DNA of 17,458 bases from Methylococcaceae bacterium UBA6146. GTDB taxonomy: Bacteria > Pseudomonadota > Gammaproteobacteria > Methylococcales > Methylomonadaceae. Below, in pieces: positions 6,952 through 15,217 of the stretch (positions within the stretch are counted from its first letter, which is position 1; every line of letters begins with the position of its first letter). The notes under the pieces were generated by a model, which was not told where the DNA came from, ran no database searches, and saw only the letters and a list, made by a program, of their open reading frames with translations. Location: contig DIUY01000013.1 in the NCBI GenBank assembly GCA_002422395.1, positions 28,240-45,697 on the forward strand, in the 5' to 3' direction. The position numbers and the translations under genes were made by a program.

Positions 6952-9900
6952 TTATTCACATTGTTTAGGGCGGGTGCGTGTTGTTTTTTTCTCTGAATAT
7001 TCGCCATGATGTTCATCGTCCTCATCATTTTCATATCTCCCTTTTAAGCCCGCTTGGTTGGTCAAGGCCACCACGGTGTTTTGTCCATCGTCAATTCCCC
7101 CACGGATGATAGCGTCATTATCACCTGAGCCGGGATTCTCTGAGATTTCCAGCTTAGCGGCTTGGTAATTAACGCGATAATTAGTGCTTGCGGCCAGGCT
7201 GCCTTGAAGGATAGGGTAGCTGCCGACGGCTTCGCCAGGGCTTCGGCTGAGTGTGCCGGTGAGCTTGTCACCCGTCAACAAACCGGTTGCGTTATAGGTG
7301 AATAGCGGGTCAGGCTCAGCCTCATATTTGCTGGCAGGATTGGCAATGACATTTAAGGCACGTGGTGTGATAGTCCATTCATTAGCAGAGGCGCGGTTGT
7401 CTTTAATCTGATAGCCCAGCGTGTTGGCCAGGCCACCGCTATAGGCGACATCGTGCTTGCCGACATTGTGATAACCGGCGCCGGACAACTGGCCACTGGC
7501 GGTATAGGTGGCGCTGCCGGTGATGCCAATAAGGGCGGCGTCGCCGTCGATAAAGCCGTTCAGCGTCGCGGTGAAATTGGCCGGCTCACCATAAACACGG
7601 GTCAGATTGTTGGGCGTGACTGACAGTATTGGCGTGATGCGGTAAAGCAAGCCATTGTTGGCGGCCTCCAACACGTTGAAATTGTCATTGCAGGACATGT
7701 TGTAAGTGCAGCCGTAATGCTTAAAGCTGGCTGCCAAGCCGCCCAATTCGTTGGTGGTTGGGCTGTCGGAAAACACTAGCCACCGTCCGTTGGGTGTGGA
7801 CAGGCTGGCGCCGATGCTGTTGTCAAACCGGTTGTCGGTAGCCAAAATTAACGCGTTGCCATTTGCGCTGGCGGTAATGTCGCCCGTCAATAGCAAGTCG
7901 CCGGTTGTGTGGGCGGTCAGCCGCGTGATTGAGGGTATGGCGGGTAACCGTAAAGTGGCGCTGGTGCCGATGATATCCAAGGCGCCCGTTGCCAACATGA
8001 GCCCCTCCGTGTAATCGAAGCCGTTGGCAAATTGAAAATCACCTTTTCCTGCCACGGTACCGCCAGACCACTCGAAAGGCCCCGTGACTTTAAGGCTCTT
8101 GGCGTTGTTCAGCAAGCCGCCGGTCATCACCAGGCCATTTAATGTTGCGGCACCGTTAAAGCTGACGGTGCTGCCGTCGATGATGGTTTTTGGTGTGTCA
8201 AGCGTGACATTGGTGTTAAAAGCGGTGGTGCTGTTGACAAAACTGACCGGATTGGTGCTGGTGATGTTGGTGCCGCTGTTAAAAAAGCGTGAGTCAGCCC
8301 AAAATTGCAATTGCCCGCTGTTGGTTATGTTGTAAAAGCCGGTGTCGCCCCCCTTGCTGGAAATGCGTAGGATGCCGCTGGACAGGTTAAGCGTCCCTTG
8401 GTTGTTGAAAGCCGCCAGATTAAGCTCCCGCACCCCGACGGGATTTTGGTTGCTGATATTGAACACACCGCCCTGTTTATTGTTCAGGATGATGGTTTTG
8501 GCAAGTTCGGTCGGCGGGGTTGTCTTGCCTTGCCAGTTGATGACGCCATAATTGTTCCATTGCCTGATCGGCAATGGGAGGGTTGCAAGTTGCGTGATGT
8601 CCACTGGAAGGTTGGGCGCAAATCCAATGTCTGGAATAGCCGCGCCATAATTGACAGTGCCCAAGTTGTCCCAGTTTCTGTTCAGTAACGCCGAGCCTTC
8701 GCTCAATAAGGTTGTGGCGTTGGCAGACGTAGTGAGTGTGCCGCCGCCCGTGAAGAGGCCGCTATAAAAATTAAGCGCAGTGCTGACATGCATGGCATCC
8801 GAACCGGACACCGTGCCGCCGTTAATGCTTAGCACAGGCAGGGTGAGGGGTGTCCCCGTGCTAAAGGACACGGTTGCGTTGTCGATAAGGGTTTCTGGGG
8901 CGCTGTAATGGCTGCCATTGAGGAAATAGTTTTTGCCGTTGACAAACCGGATCGCGTTGGTGCTGTTGAGCATGGCGCCTTCGCTAAAAGTGCGGATGCC
9001 ATTCCAAAACTGTAGGTCGCCATCGCCTGTCACGTTGTAGCGTCCCGTGTCGATACCGCTATTGACGATTTTTAGCGAGCCACCGGACAAGTTAAGCGTG
9101 CCGGCATTGTTAAACCGCCCCGTATTGAGTTCGAGGCTATTGCTTAGGTTGCTGTTGTTGATGTTAATAACACCGTCCGCCAAATTGTTGAACCCCATGC
9201 CGCCGTTATGGTTGCTGAGGGTGGCCAAACCTTGCCAGTCAATCGTCCCTGAGTTATCCCAACGTTTATCTAAAAAAACTGTTCCGCTATCAGCCAATGT
9301 CGTCGTTGAGCCGATTGCCGTGGAAAATAGCCCGCCTCCCGTAAGGGTGCCGGAATGGAAGTTGAATTGTTCGCTGACAGTGATTGTATCGGCACCGCCT
9401 AACGTGCTGGAATCTAATGTCAACACGGGTAGCGTGATGTCGCCGCCGGTGCTTAAGTAGAGTGCGCCGCCGTTGGTCACTTCGGTTTTTGGCGCGTGGT
9501 AGCCGGAATCTTTCCAGAAATAAAATGCGCTATTGGCGAACGTGACGGTATTGGCGCTGTCAAGTGTCGCGCCCGTACTGAAATGACGGGAACCATAGAA
9601 TTGCAGATGCCCCTGATTGCCCACTTTGTAGTGGCCGGTATCATGTCCTTGGCTTAAGAGCTTTAGTTCTCCGCCTGACAAGTTTACCGCCCCCCTATTG
9701 TTGAAGGTTGCCATGTCAAGCTGGCGAGGGCTGGATGCCGGGCCGATGTTGAACACCCCGCTTGCCATATTGTTAAAAACCGTGGCGTTTTCCCCGTTGC
9801 TGGCCAATCCGCCCATGCCCTGCCAGTTAATCGTGCCAAAGTTGTTCCAGTTTTTATCCAGATAAGCCGTTCCTGAACTGGCCAGTGTGGTTGTCGATTC

Positions 9901-12021
9901 GGCGGCGGTCGTAAATTGCCCTGCACCGGTCAAGTGGCCGGATTCAAATTCGAACTCGTCATTAACAGTCACCGCACCGCTGCCGGTTAATATGCCGCCG
10001 TCGAGTTTAAGGGCTTTCATCACAAAATAGGCGTTAATGGCGAGTGTGCCACGGTTATCAAACGCGCCGTTAAAATCAGCATTGCCCCGATTGATGGTCA
10101 GGGTGGCGTCAGGTTCGATGGTGATGGTTTCGGTGGTGTCCAGCAGGCCGTTCAGTTGACTATTGGCGGCGCTTGGAATAGTCACCGCCGCGTTTTTTAT
10201 GCTGCTTAAAACTGTGCTGTTGCCTGGCAAGGCCAGTGTGCCGCCGTTCAGGCCGATAGCGCTGTTGACAGTGGTGCCGCCGACGCCGGAGTTATCGATG
10301 TCCGGTTTTAAGGTCAGGTTAAGCTTACCGGCGAAGGCCGTGATAGGCGCGTTGACGGTAATGTCATTGTGTGCGTTAAGGCTTAGTTTGGCATCACCGC
10401 CGGCCGTTTTCGCCAGCGCCGACGCGACTGTGATGTTGCCGGCCGGCCGGCCATTGTTTGCCGCACCGGTGGTGATTGTGACCGAAGTGCCGTTGTTGAG
10501 GCTTGACTGGATGTTGCCAGTCACGATGGTGCTGCCTTCAACAAGTGTGCCGGTGTCGAGGCTTGACTGGATGTTGCCAGTCACGATGGTGCTGCCTTCA
10601 ACAGGTGTGCCGGTGGCTTGGATAGTAATGTCGTTAGCGGCCACTGACCATTCGCCATTGTTGCCATGCGCCGCTGATGCGGTGACTTTTATGCCTGAAG
10701 TGTCCAGCCATTGCCCAGATGTTTCAACTAACCCGCCATCCCCGCTGTGTGTGCCGCCTTGGGCGCTGATCTGCCCGTGGGCGCGGGTTGCTTGGTCTGA
10801 CCATACGATGACCTTACCGCCATTGCCGTCGCTTCCGGCATCGGCGTTAATTTGGCTGTCCGCGCCGATGGTGGTTGCTTGAGCCTTATGGAGGGCTAGG
10901 TCGCCACTTTGTCCGGCGCCGCCGATTAAGATTTGTCCGCCGCCCTGGTTGCCGCTGGCTTTGATCTGGGCGTTGCTTAGCACGTTGACTTGTTCACCAA
11001 GTAAGGTTATGTCGCCGCCTTTGCCGGTTTGCACGGCGTTGGCTTCCAGAGTCCCGTGCAGTGTGGTGGTGCCGGTTTTGCTGTCAATCTGTATCGTTCC
11101 GGCATTGCCTTGGCTATTATTGGCGGACAGTTTGCTCGCTTGCGTCAGATTGATGTCATTTTCCGCGACCAGGCGGATATGCCCTTGTGCGTCGATTGTC
11201 ACGCTGTCGGCGTTAATGTCGCCGCTGTGCGTAATGGTGCCGGCAAACACGTTGACCGCGCCGCCTTCAGCCAGCAGTTTGCCCAAATTAAGCGCCGCAT
11301 TGTCAGGCGCTTGTATGGCGTAACGGATGTCCGGGTTATCGAGGCTGGTCAACACCAGTTCCTGGCCTGCGGCTAGGGTTATCTGCCCGCCGTCGCTTTT
11401 GATGATGCCGTTGTTTTGGATAGACGGCGCAATCAGGATGATATTGCCATTTTTGCCGGTGCGGATGATGCCTTCGTTGACGATAGTGCCGGGGCTGGTA
11501 TCGCCGGCGACAAAATGGTAATTGCCGGTGAGAAAATCCTGGTCACTTAGGTTCAGGCTGGAAGCGATTAGGCCTTGGGTGTCAACGGTGGCGTTCGTGC
11601 CAAAGACGATGCCGTTAGGGTTAATCAGAAAAACTTTGCCGTTAGAGGCGAGTTGCCCAAGAATGGCGCTGGGGTTTTCGCCGATAATGCGGTTTAGCAC
11701 CGCGCTTTGGCTGTTTTGTTGCACAAAACGGGTGGTCTCATTTTGCGCGATATTAAAGTTCTGCCATTGAATGATGGCGTTCGGGCTGTTAGTGATGGTT
11801 GTCACGCCCGGTGTGGCGGTGTCGATACTGACTTGTCCGTTGATGATTTCGGCGCCGTCAGGATTGGCCCATAGCGGGGTAGGGTGGAGTGCCGCCAAAA
11901 TGGCTAGATTAAGTGCCCGGCGTAGCGGCCAATGTATGCTAGAGTGCGATTCAGTGAATTTTGGGTTTTGCCAGCCAAGTTGTAGAGTGGCTTCATCTTT
12001 GGGATATTTGCGGTTTTTCAT
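6952..12021 (-). CDS. TpsA-type filamentous haemagglutinin-like exoprotein with MBG domains
   Basis: A 1689-residue secreted repeat protein, the likely passenger of the nearby TpsB. It has a long signal peptide (hydrophobic core about 34-50, cut near LWA at residue 52) and a TPS secretion domain at about 53-310 with the NPNGI motif at 134-138. A long beta-helix follows, rich in short G/N/T repeats, including three modules of about 200 residues (690-885, 886-1082, 1083-1315) and part of a fourth. Then come a CX5C pair (C1438/C1444) and MBG-type domains (VYGEPANF near 1475, KYEAEPDPLF near 1562). The C-terminus is charged and ends KQCE. Relatives act as adhesins or biofilm proteins; the ligand is unknown. 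I chose the ATG at 12021. An upstream extension to 12429 would overlap the cyclase gene by more than 300 bases, and the proper signal peptide starts here. The ribosome binding site is weak. It lies 67 bases after the cyclase gene. Confidence 0.9.
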   Translation of the reverse strand: MKNRKYPKDEATLQLGWQNPKFTESHSSIHWPLRRALNLAILAALHPTPLWANPDGAEIINGQVSIDTATPGVTTITNSPNAIIQWQNFNIAQNETTRFVQQNSQSAVLNRIIGENPSAILGQLASNGKVFLINPNGIVFGTNATVDTQGLIASSLNLSDQDFLTGNYHFVAGDTSPGTIVNEGIIRTGKNGNIILIAPSIQNNGIIKSDGGQITLAAGQELVLTSLDNPDIRYAIQAPDNAALNLGKLLAEGGAVNVFAGTITHSGDINADSVTIDAQGHIRLVAENDINLTQASKLSANNSQGNAGTIQIDSKTGTTTLHGTLEANAVQTGKGGDITLLGEQVNVLSNAQIKASGNQGGGQILIGGAGQSGDLALHKAQATTIGADSQINADAGSDGNGGKVIVWSDQATRAHGQISAQGGTHSGDGGLVETSGQWLDTSGIKVTASAAHGNNGEWSVAANDITIQATGTPVEGSTIVTGNIQSSLDTGTLVEGSTIVTGNIQSSLNNGTSVTITTGAANNGRPAGNITVASALAKTAGGDAKLSLNAHNDITVNAPITAFAGKLNLTLKPDIDNSGVGGTTVNSAIGLNGGTLALPGNSTVLSSIKNAAVTIPSAANSQLNGLLDTTETITIEPDATLTINRGNADFNGAFDNRGTLAINAYFVMKALKLDGGILTGSGAVTVNDEFEFESGHLTGAGQFTTAAESTTTLASSGTAYLDKNWNNFGTINWQGMGGLASNGENATVFNNMASGVFNIGPASSPRQLDMATFNNRGAVNLSGGELKLLSQGHDTGHYKVGNQGHLQFYGSRHFSTGATLDSANTVTFANSAFYFWKDSGYHAPKTEVTNGGALYLSTGGDITLPVLTLDSSTLGGADTITVSEQFNFHSGTLTGGGLFSTAIGSTTTLADSGTVFLDKRWDNSGTIDWQGLATLSNHNGGMGFNNLADGVININNSNLSNSLELNTGRFNNAGTLNLSGGSLKIVNSGIDTGRYNVTGDGDLQFWNGIRTFSEGAMLNSTNAIRFVNGKNYFLNGSHYSAPETLIDNATVSFSTGTPLTLPVLSINGGTVSGSDAMHVSTALNFYSGLFTGGGTLTTSANATTLLSEGSALLNRNWDNLGTVNYGAAIPDIGFAPNLPVDITQLATLPLPIRQWNNYGVINWQGKTTPPTELAKTIILNNKQGGVFNISNQNPVGVRELNLAAFNNQGTLNLSSGILRISSKGGDTGFYNITNSGQLQFWADSRFFNSGTNITSTNPVSFVNSTTAFNTNVTLDTPKTIIDGSTVSFNGAATLNGLVMTGGLLNNAKSLKVTGPFEWSGGTVAGKGDFQFANGFDYTEGLMLATGALDIIGTSATLRLPAIPSITRLTAHTTGDLLLTGDITASANGNALILATDNRFDNSIGASLSTPNGRWLVFSDSPTTNELGGLAASFKHYGCTYNMSCNDNFNVLEAANNGLLYRITPILSVTPNNLTRVYGEPANFTATLNGFIDGDAALIGITGSATYTASGQLSGAGYHNVGKHDVAYSGGLANTLGYQIKDNRASANEWTITPRALNVIANPASKYEAEPDPLFTYNATGLLTGDKLTGTLSRSPGEAVGSYPILQGSLAASTNYRVNYQAAKLEISENPGSGDNDAIIRGGIDDGQNTVVALTNQAGLKGRYENDEDDEHHGEYSEKKTTRTRPKQCE
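8077..9954 (-). repeat. Three diverged modules of about 200 residues within tpsA
   Basis: Three consecutive units begin with a similar phrase: FEFESGHLTGAG (base 9954), FNFHSGTLTGGG (9366) and LNFYSGLFTGGG (8775). A fourth, incomplete unit starts at 8076 (FEWSGGTVAGKG). Each unit then has a WNNxGTIxWQG-like phrase, FNNxGTLNLSGG, DTGxYxVxxxGxLQF and LPVL. Lengths are 196, 197 and 233 residues; the last is longer because of an internal insertion. They are diverged at DNA level, so they are old. Confidence 0.8.
10498..10615 (-). repeat. Near-perfect 60-bp tandem duplication in tpsA
   Basis: Bases 10501-10560 and 10561-10620 share their first 43 bases exactly; after one A/G change, the next ten bases again match. 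The 60-base period keeps the frame and gives two copies of a 20-residue unit, VEGSTIVTGNIQSSLDTGTL-like, at about residues 470-489 and 490-509. It is far more similar than any other repeat in the gene, so it is recent. Confidence 0.95.
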
Positions 12022-12088
12022 TTCATTGCCAAATATAGGACACAAGCGGCAACATAAATAGCCTGTTTTGTTTGGATATTCAAGTTTT

Positions 12089-14323
12089 TTACTTACTGGT
12101 ATGGGTAAAAACCCCATCCCATTGCGCAGTTGGCGGGGATGATTGATAAAGCTGGATACGCTCCAGGTAAAGGGCGTACAGCCCGTCATCCGGTTGGGCG
12201 GCAGCCAGTTGGGTGAAAATAGTGGATGCACGGGGCCATTGTTGTTGCCGGTAGCTTTGTAAACCTTGGCTGAGCAGGTCGAGCTGGCGTATTTGTTCAG
12301 CGCTGATTGCCGATTTGTCGCCCAGCGGCTCATAGATGGTGATGGGTTGCTGTTTGCCCTTGACCCGCACGGTATCCAGTTCGCGGTAGATAAATTCGGG
12401 GGCGGCTTGGCGGGTGGTTTCGCTGACAATGATTTTTACCCCATACTGCTTGGTCAAGCTTTCCAGGCGTGCGCCCAAATTGACGGCATCGCCCATGACC
12501 GTGTAGGCCATACGGAATTGTGAACCCATATTGCCGACGCTCATGATACCGGTGTTAATGCCTATGCCCATTTCAATGGCCGGCCAGCCTTGGGCGTTAA
12601 ATTCCTGTTGTTTTGCGGTGAGCATGTCCACTATGGCTAGGGCGGAGCGCACGGCATAAGCGGCATGTTGCGGATTGTGCATGGGCGCGCCCCAAAATGC
12701 CATGACCGCATCGCCGATATATTTATCGATGGTGCCTTGGGTTTCGTGTATCGCACGCGTCACGGGCGTCAAAATGGCATTGATAAGCCCGCACAGCGCC
12801 TGCGGCTCCATTGTTTCGGAAATGTGGGTGAAGCCGCGCACATCAGAAAACAGCACGGTCATCTCACGGCTTTCGCCGGATAAAGAAAAGATCTCCTCGG
12901 ATTGGCTCATCTGGGCGACCAGTTCCGGCGGGATGTATTGGCCAAACAAGGTGCTCAGCTGTTTTTTCCGACGGCTTTCCAAGAAAAAGCCGAAAAAAAT
13001 CTGGATGCCGTAGAGCAGGCTCAGAAGGATTAGCGGTGCCGCCAACAGGGTGTCGATGTTCCAGACCGCCCAGCAATAAAAGTTGCCGATGATTGTGGCG
13101 CTAAGCAATAGCCAAAAAACCAGCGCCGAGGCCAGTGCGGAAAGGCGGGGGAAAACCAGCATGCCCAGCAGGCAAATCAGCAATAATTCAATCAGCTCAG
13201 CAGCCAGGATATAACTTGGCCGGGATTTAAGGGTTTGATCGAGCAACGCGCTGAGGACATTGGCGTGTATTTCCACCCCCGGATAAACGCTTTGCACGGG
13301 GGTGGCACGTGAATCCAGCAGGCCGGCTGCGGTGGTGCCGAAGATGACAATTTTGTCTTTCAGTTTGGCCGGATCGGTGACGCCGTTAAGCACGTCGGTC
13401 GCGGAAATGTAAGGGAAACTGCCTTGGCGGCCCCGAAAAGGCACGAGAATGGCGCCATTTTCATCAACGGGAACGGTAAACCCTTCAATGCGCAGGCCTT
13501 CCAGACGGTTATCGGCTTGATTAAGGCCATAGTCTTCGCCAATGATAAACTTAACGGGCGGCTGGCCGAGCAAGGTTCTGAACAGGGCCAGCGACAATGC
13601 TTCATAAAGCTGGTTTTGGTAATTGACCACTAACGGCAGTTTCCGATAAACGCCGTCCTGGTCAATGGCGGGGTTGTTAAAAAAGCCGCCTGACTGTGCC
13701 GCCGTTTGCAGCACTTCGAGATTGGCGCTATAGCTTTGGGCATCAAACAATAAGGCGCTGAACGGCCAGTTATCGACGGCTGCCATCGGTGTCGGCAGTT
13801 TACCGACTTGCGGGGTTTTTTCTTTGATATGGCTAGTGAAATAGCCCATCACCACGGGGCGGCCCACAAGGCTTTTGGCAAACACCGCATCATAAGACAG
13901 TTGGGGGCGGAGCGTTGTTAGGGCCGACAAAAAGTCGGCATTCTGTTGCAATGGCCCCGCTGCCAGCTTATCCAGCAAGGCAACGCCAGAACTGGTGTCA
14001 GGTTCGGCAAACAGGACGTCAAAGCCTAAGAGCTTGATGTGGTAATAATCAAATAACATATCCAGCAGATAGGCCATTTTATCCCGGCCCCACGGCCAAC
14101 GGCCTTCTTGGGCAAGGCTCTCTTCATCAATCGTGACGATGACAATGCGCGGGTCTGTGGTGTTGGCAACCGTCGCCCGCAAGCGTAGGTCGTAGAAAAT
14201 ATTTTCCACCCGCCGCAACGTCGGTATCTGTAACCAGCCTGCGGCGTGTAAGATAAACATCGAGCTGACAACGAGACAACTTAGAATCCGGTAAAATTTT
14301 AGCCATTTTGTGCTAAAGCGCAT
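12089..14323 (-). CDS. CHASE2-domain receptor adenylate cyclase (class III)
   Basis: A 744-residue inner-membrane protein predicted to make cAMP from ATP. It has one membrane helix (about 11-30), a large extracytoplasmic CHASE2 sensor domain (about 35-370; e.g. IVIVTIDEESL, WPWGRDK, KDKIVIFGTTA), then closely spaced membrane helices (about 372-447), and a cytoplasmic class III cyclase domain (about 480-668). Catalytic residues are present: metal-binding D494 (in LFSDVRGFTH) and D538 (KYIGDAVMAFW), purine-selecting K534 and T608, and transition-state N615 and R619 (GDAVNLGARLE). The K/T pair favours ATP as in class IIIb cyclases, though guanylate cyclase activity is not excluded. The tail (670-744) is helical, possibly one TPR-like unit. 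I chose the ATG at 14323, one base after the methyltransferase stop; a start at 14398 would overlap that gene. It heads tpsA by 67 bases, so both are probably co-transcribed. Confidence 0.93.
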   Translation of the reverse strand: MRFSTKWLKFYRILSCLVVSSMFILHAAGWLQIPTLRRVENIFYDLRLRATVANTTDPRIVIVTIDEESLAQEGRWPWGRDKMAYLLDMLFDYYHIKLLGFDVLFAEPDTSSGVALLDKLAAGPLQQNADFLSALTTLRPQLSYDAVFAKSLVGRPVVMGYFTSHIKEKTPQVGKLPTPMAAVDNWPFSALLFDAQSYSANLEVLQTAAQSGGFFNNPAIDQDGVYRKLPLVVNYQNQLYEALSLALFRTLLGQPPVKFIIGEDYGLNQADNRLEGLRIEGFTVPVDENGAILVPFRGRQGSFPYISATDVLNGVTDPAKLKDKIVIFGTTAAGLLDSRATPVQSVYPGVEIHANVLSALLDQTLKSRPSYILAAELIELLLICLLGMLVFPRLSALASALVFWLLLSATIIGNFYCWAVWNIDTLLAAPLILLSLLYGIQIFFGFFLESRRKKQLSTLFGQYIPPELVAQMSQSEEIFSLSGESREMTVLFSDVRGFTHISETMEPQALCGLINAILTPVTRAIHETQGTIDKYIGDAVMAFWGAPMHNPQHAAYAVRSALAIVDMLTAKQQEFNAQGWPAIEMGIGINTGIMSVGNMGSQFRMAYTVMGDAVNLGARLESLTKQYGVKIIVSETTRQAAPEFIYRELDTVRVKGKQQPITIYEPLGDKSAISAEQIRQLDLLSQGLQSYRQQQWPRASTIFTQLAAAQPDDGLYALYLERIQLYQSSPPTAQWDGVFTHTSK

Positions 14324-14324
14324 T

Positions 14325-15017
14325 TCACGCCGTCTTTCTGCGGGCGACGATGACGCCATCGCGGGTCGGGTTGATGAACGCATCGAAGTCAGGGTCATTA
14401 AAAATCAAGTGGTTGTGTTCCATGATCGCTTCAGTCCAGCCCTGAAAAACATCCGTAAAATGGGTAACCGCCACCCGTCCGCGCCACAGCACGTTATCGG
14501 CAATATACAGGCCGCCAGGGCGGATGCGCCCTTTAGCCAGCGCCCATATTTCCGGATAATCGCCTTTATCCACGTCGTTATAGCAAATATCAAACAGCCC
14601 TTCAGTTTCAGCAAAAATAGCCTGCGCCATGCCCGCCCTGAAATCCACCCGATCCCACAAACCCGCAGCCCGCAGGTACTGTTCGGCTTTTTCCTGATTT
14701 AAAAAATCGGCTTCGCTGCAAATGACTTGTCCGCCATCCCCCACTGCTTTGGCAAACCAGTAGGCCGAATAACCATAGCCGCTGCCAAATTCAAAAACAC
14801 GTTTGGCATTGGCGGTTTTTGCCAGGGTTTCCAGAAAAACCCCGACCAGACGCCCGACAATAGGGAAGTTGTTTTTTTCTGCCAGCGCTTCCATTTCAGC
14901 CAATACCGGATGGTCGGTTTGCCGCACTAGACTGTGCATATAACTTTCAATGGCCGGATTGACCGGGATTAAAACATCGGGGTTGATGACGGTAGGGGGT
15001 TTCAGTGTGTTGGTCAT
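14325..15017 (-). CDS. Metal- and SAM-dependent O-methyltransferase (caffeoyl-CoA OMT-like, family 3)
   Basis: A soluble 230-residue methyltransferase. The SAM-binding motif I is EFGSGYGYS at 76-84. The metal-ligand triad of this family is recognisable as D148 (in YNDVDKGDYP) and D174/N175 (in GGLYIADNVLWRG), so it probably uses a divalent cation to methylate a catechol-like or other hydroxyl substrate. The substrate is unknown. The ATG at 15017 is preferred; a GTG at 15026 would add three residues, and neither has a strong Shine-Dalgarno sequence. The stop codon is separated by one base from the ATG of the cyclase gene (TGA-A-ATG), which suggests translational coupling. It is therefore the first gene of the cyclase-TPS operon, though a functional link to adhesin export is not obvious. 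A promoter-like sequence lies about 70 bases upstream. Confidence 0.88.
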   Translation of the reverse strand: MTNTLKPPTVINPDVLIPVNPAIESYMHSLVRQTDHPVLAEMEALAEKNNFPIVGRLVGVFLETLAKTANAKRVFEFGSGYGYSAYWFAKAVGDGGQVICSEADFLNQEKAEQYLRAAGLWDRVDFRAGMAQAIFAETEGLFDICYNDVDKGDYPEIWALAKGRIRPGGLYIADNVLWRGRVAVTHFTDVFQGWTEAIMEHNHLIFNDPDFDAFINPTRDGVIVARRKTA

Positions 15018-15085
15018 GGCAGTCACTCAAAGGTCAGGGTAAAAGGCTGAGTAAAGGTAGTTATGCGTATAGCAAGACTGATTCG

Positions 15086-15114
15086 ATTATAATTACCGTG
15101 TGGTCATTCTTCAA
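15086..15114 (-). promoter_or_regulatory. Sigma70-type promoter for the methyltransferase-cyclase-TPS operon
   Basis: On the minus strand TTGAAG (15114-15109) is separated by exactly 17 bases from TATAAT (15091-15086): a perfect -10 and a 4/6 -35 box with ideal spacing. The predicted start of transcription is near 15079, giving a leader of about 60 bases before the ATG at 15017. The same TATAAT region reads as TATAAT on the plus strand too, but there it has no -35 partner. Confidence 0.6.
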
Positions 15115-15217
15115 ATCGGGGGTGATGTTTTACGGATTGGAGAACGGTGCAAAACGCATCAGTATGTTTGCTTAGGGCAACACTGGTGTTTTAATCGGTC
15201 GGACATGAGGGGGGGAG

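Noticed and set aside
10498..10620. Tandem repeats considered as a CRISPR array
   Set aside because: Two directly adjacent coding units with a 60-base period and no spacers; they are protein repeats.
10163..10882. A 239-residue reading frame on the plus strand opposite tpsA
   Set aside because: It is the complement of the repetitive, G/T/N-rich tpsA sequence, with low-complexity composition, duplicated only because of the 60-bp repeat; several similar antisense frames lie along tpsA. No ribosome binding site or domain supports it.
12022..12429. Upstream extension of the TpsA reading frame (136 extra residues)
   Set aside because: It lies entirely within the 3' part of the cyclase coding sequence in another frame, has no homology-like features, and would bury the signal peptide; the ATG at 12021 is the natural start.
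14324..14398. Longer N-terminus of the cyclase (start at 14398)
   Set aside because: It would overlap the methyltransferase by about 74 bases and add an arginine/serine-rich stretch that is only that gene read in another frame.
15088..15093. TATAAT on the plus strand as promoter of the DUF502 gene
   Set aside because: The hexamer 17 bases upstream (GCGTAT) is a poor -35 box, whereas the minus-strand reading has an ideal partner; it is also about 125 bases from the DUF502 start.
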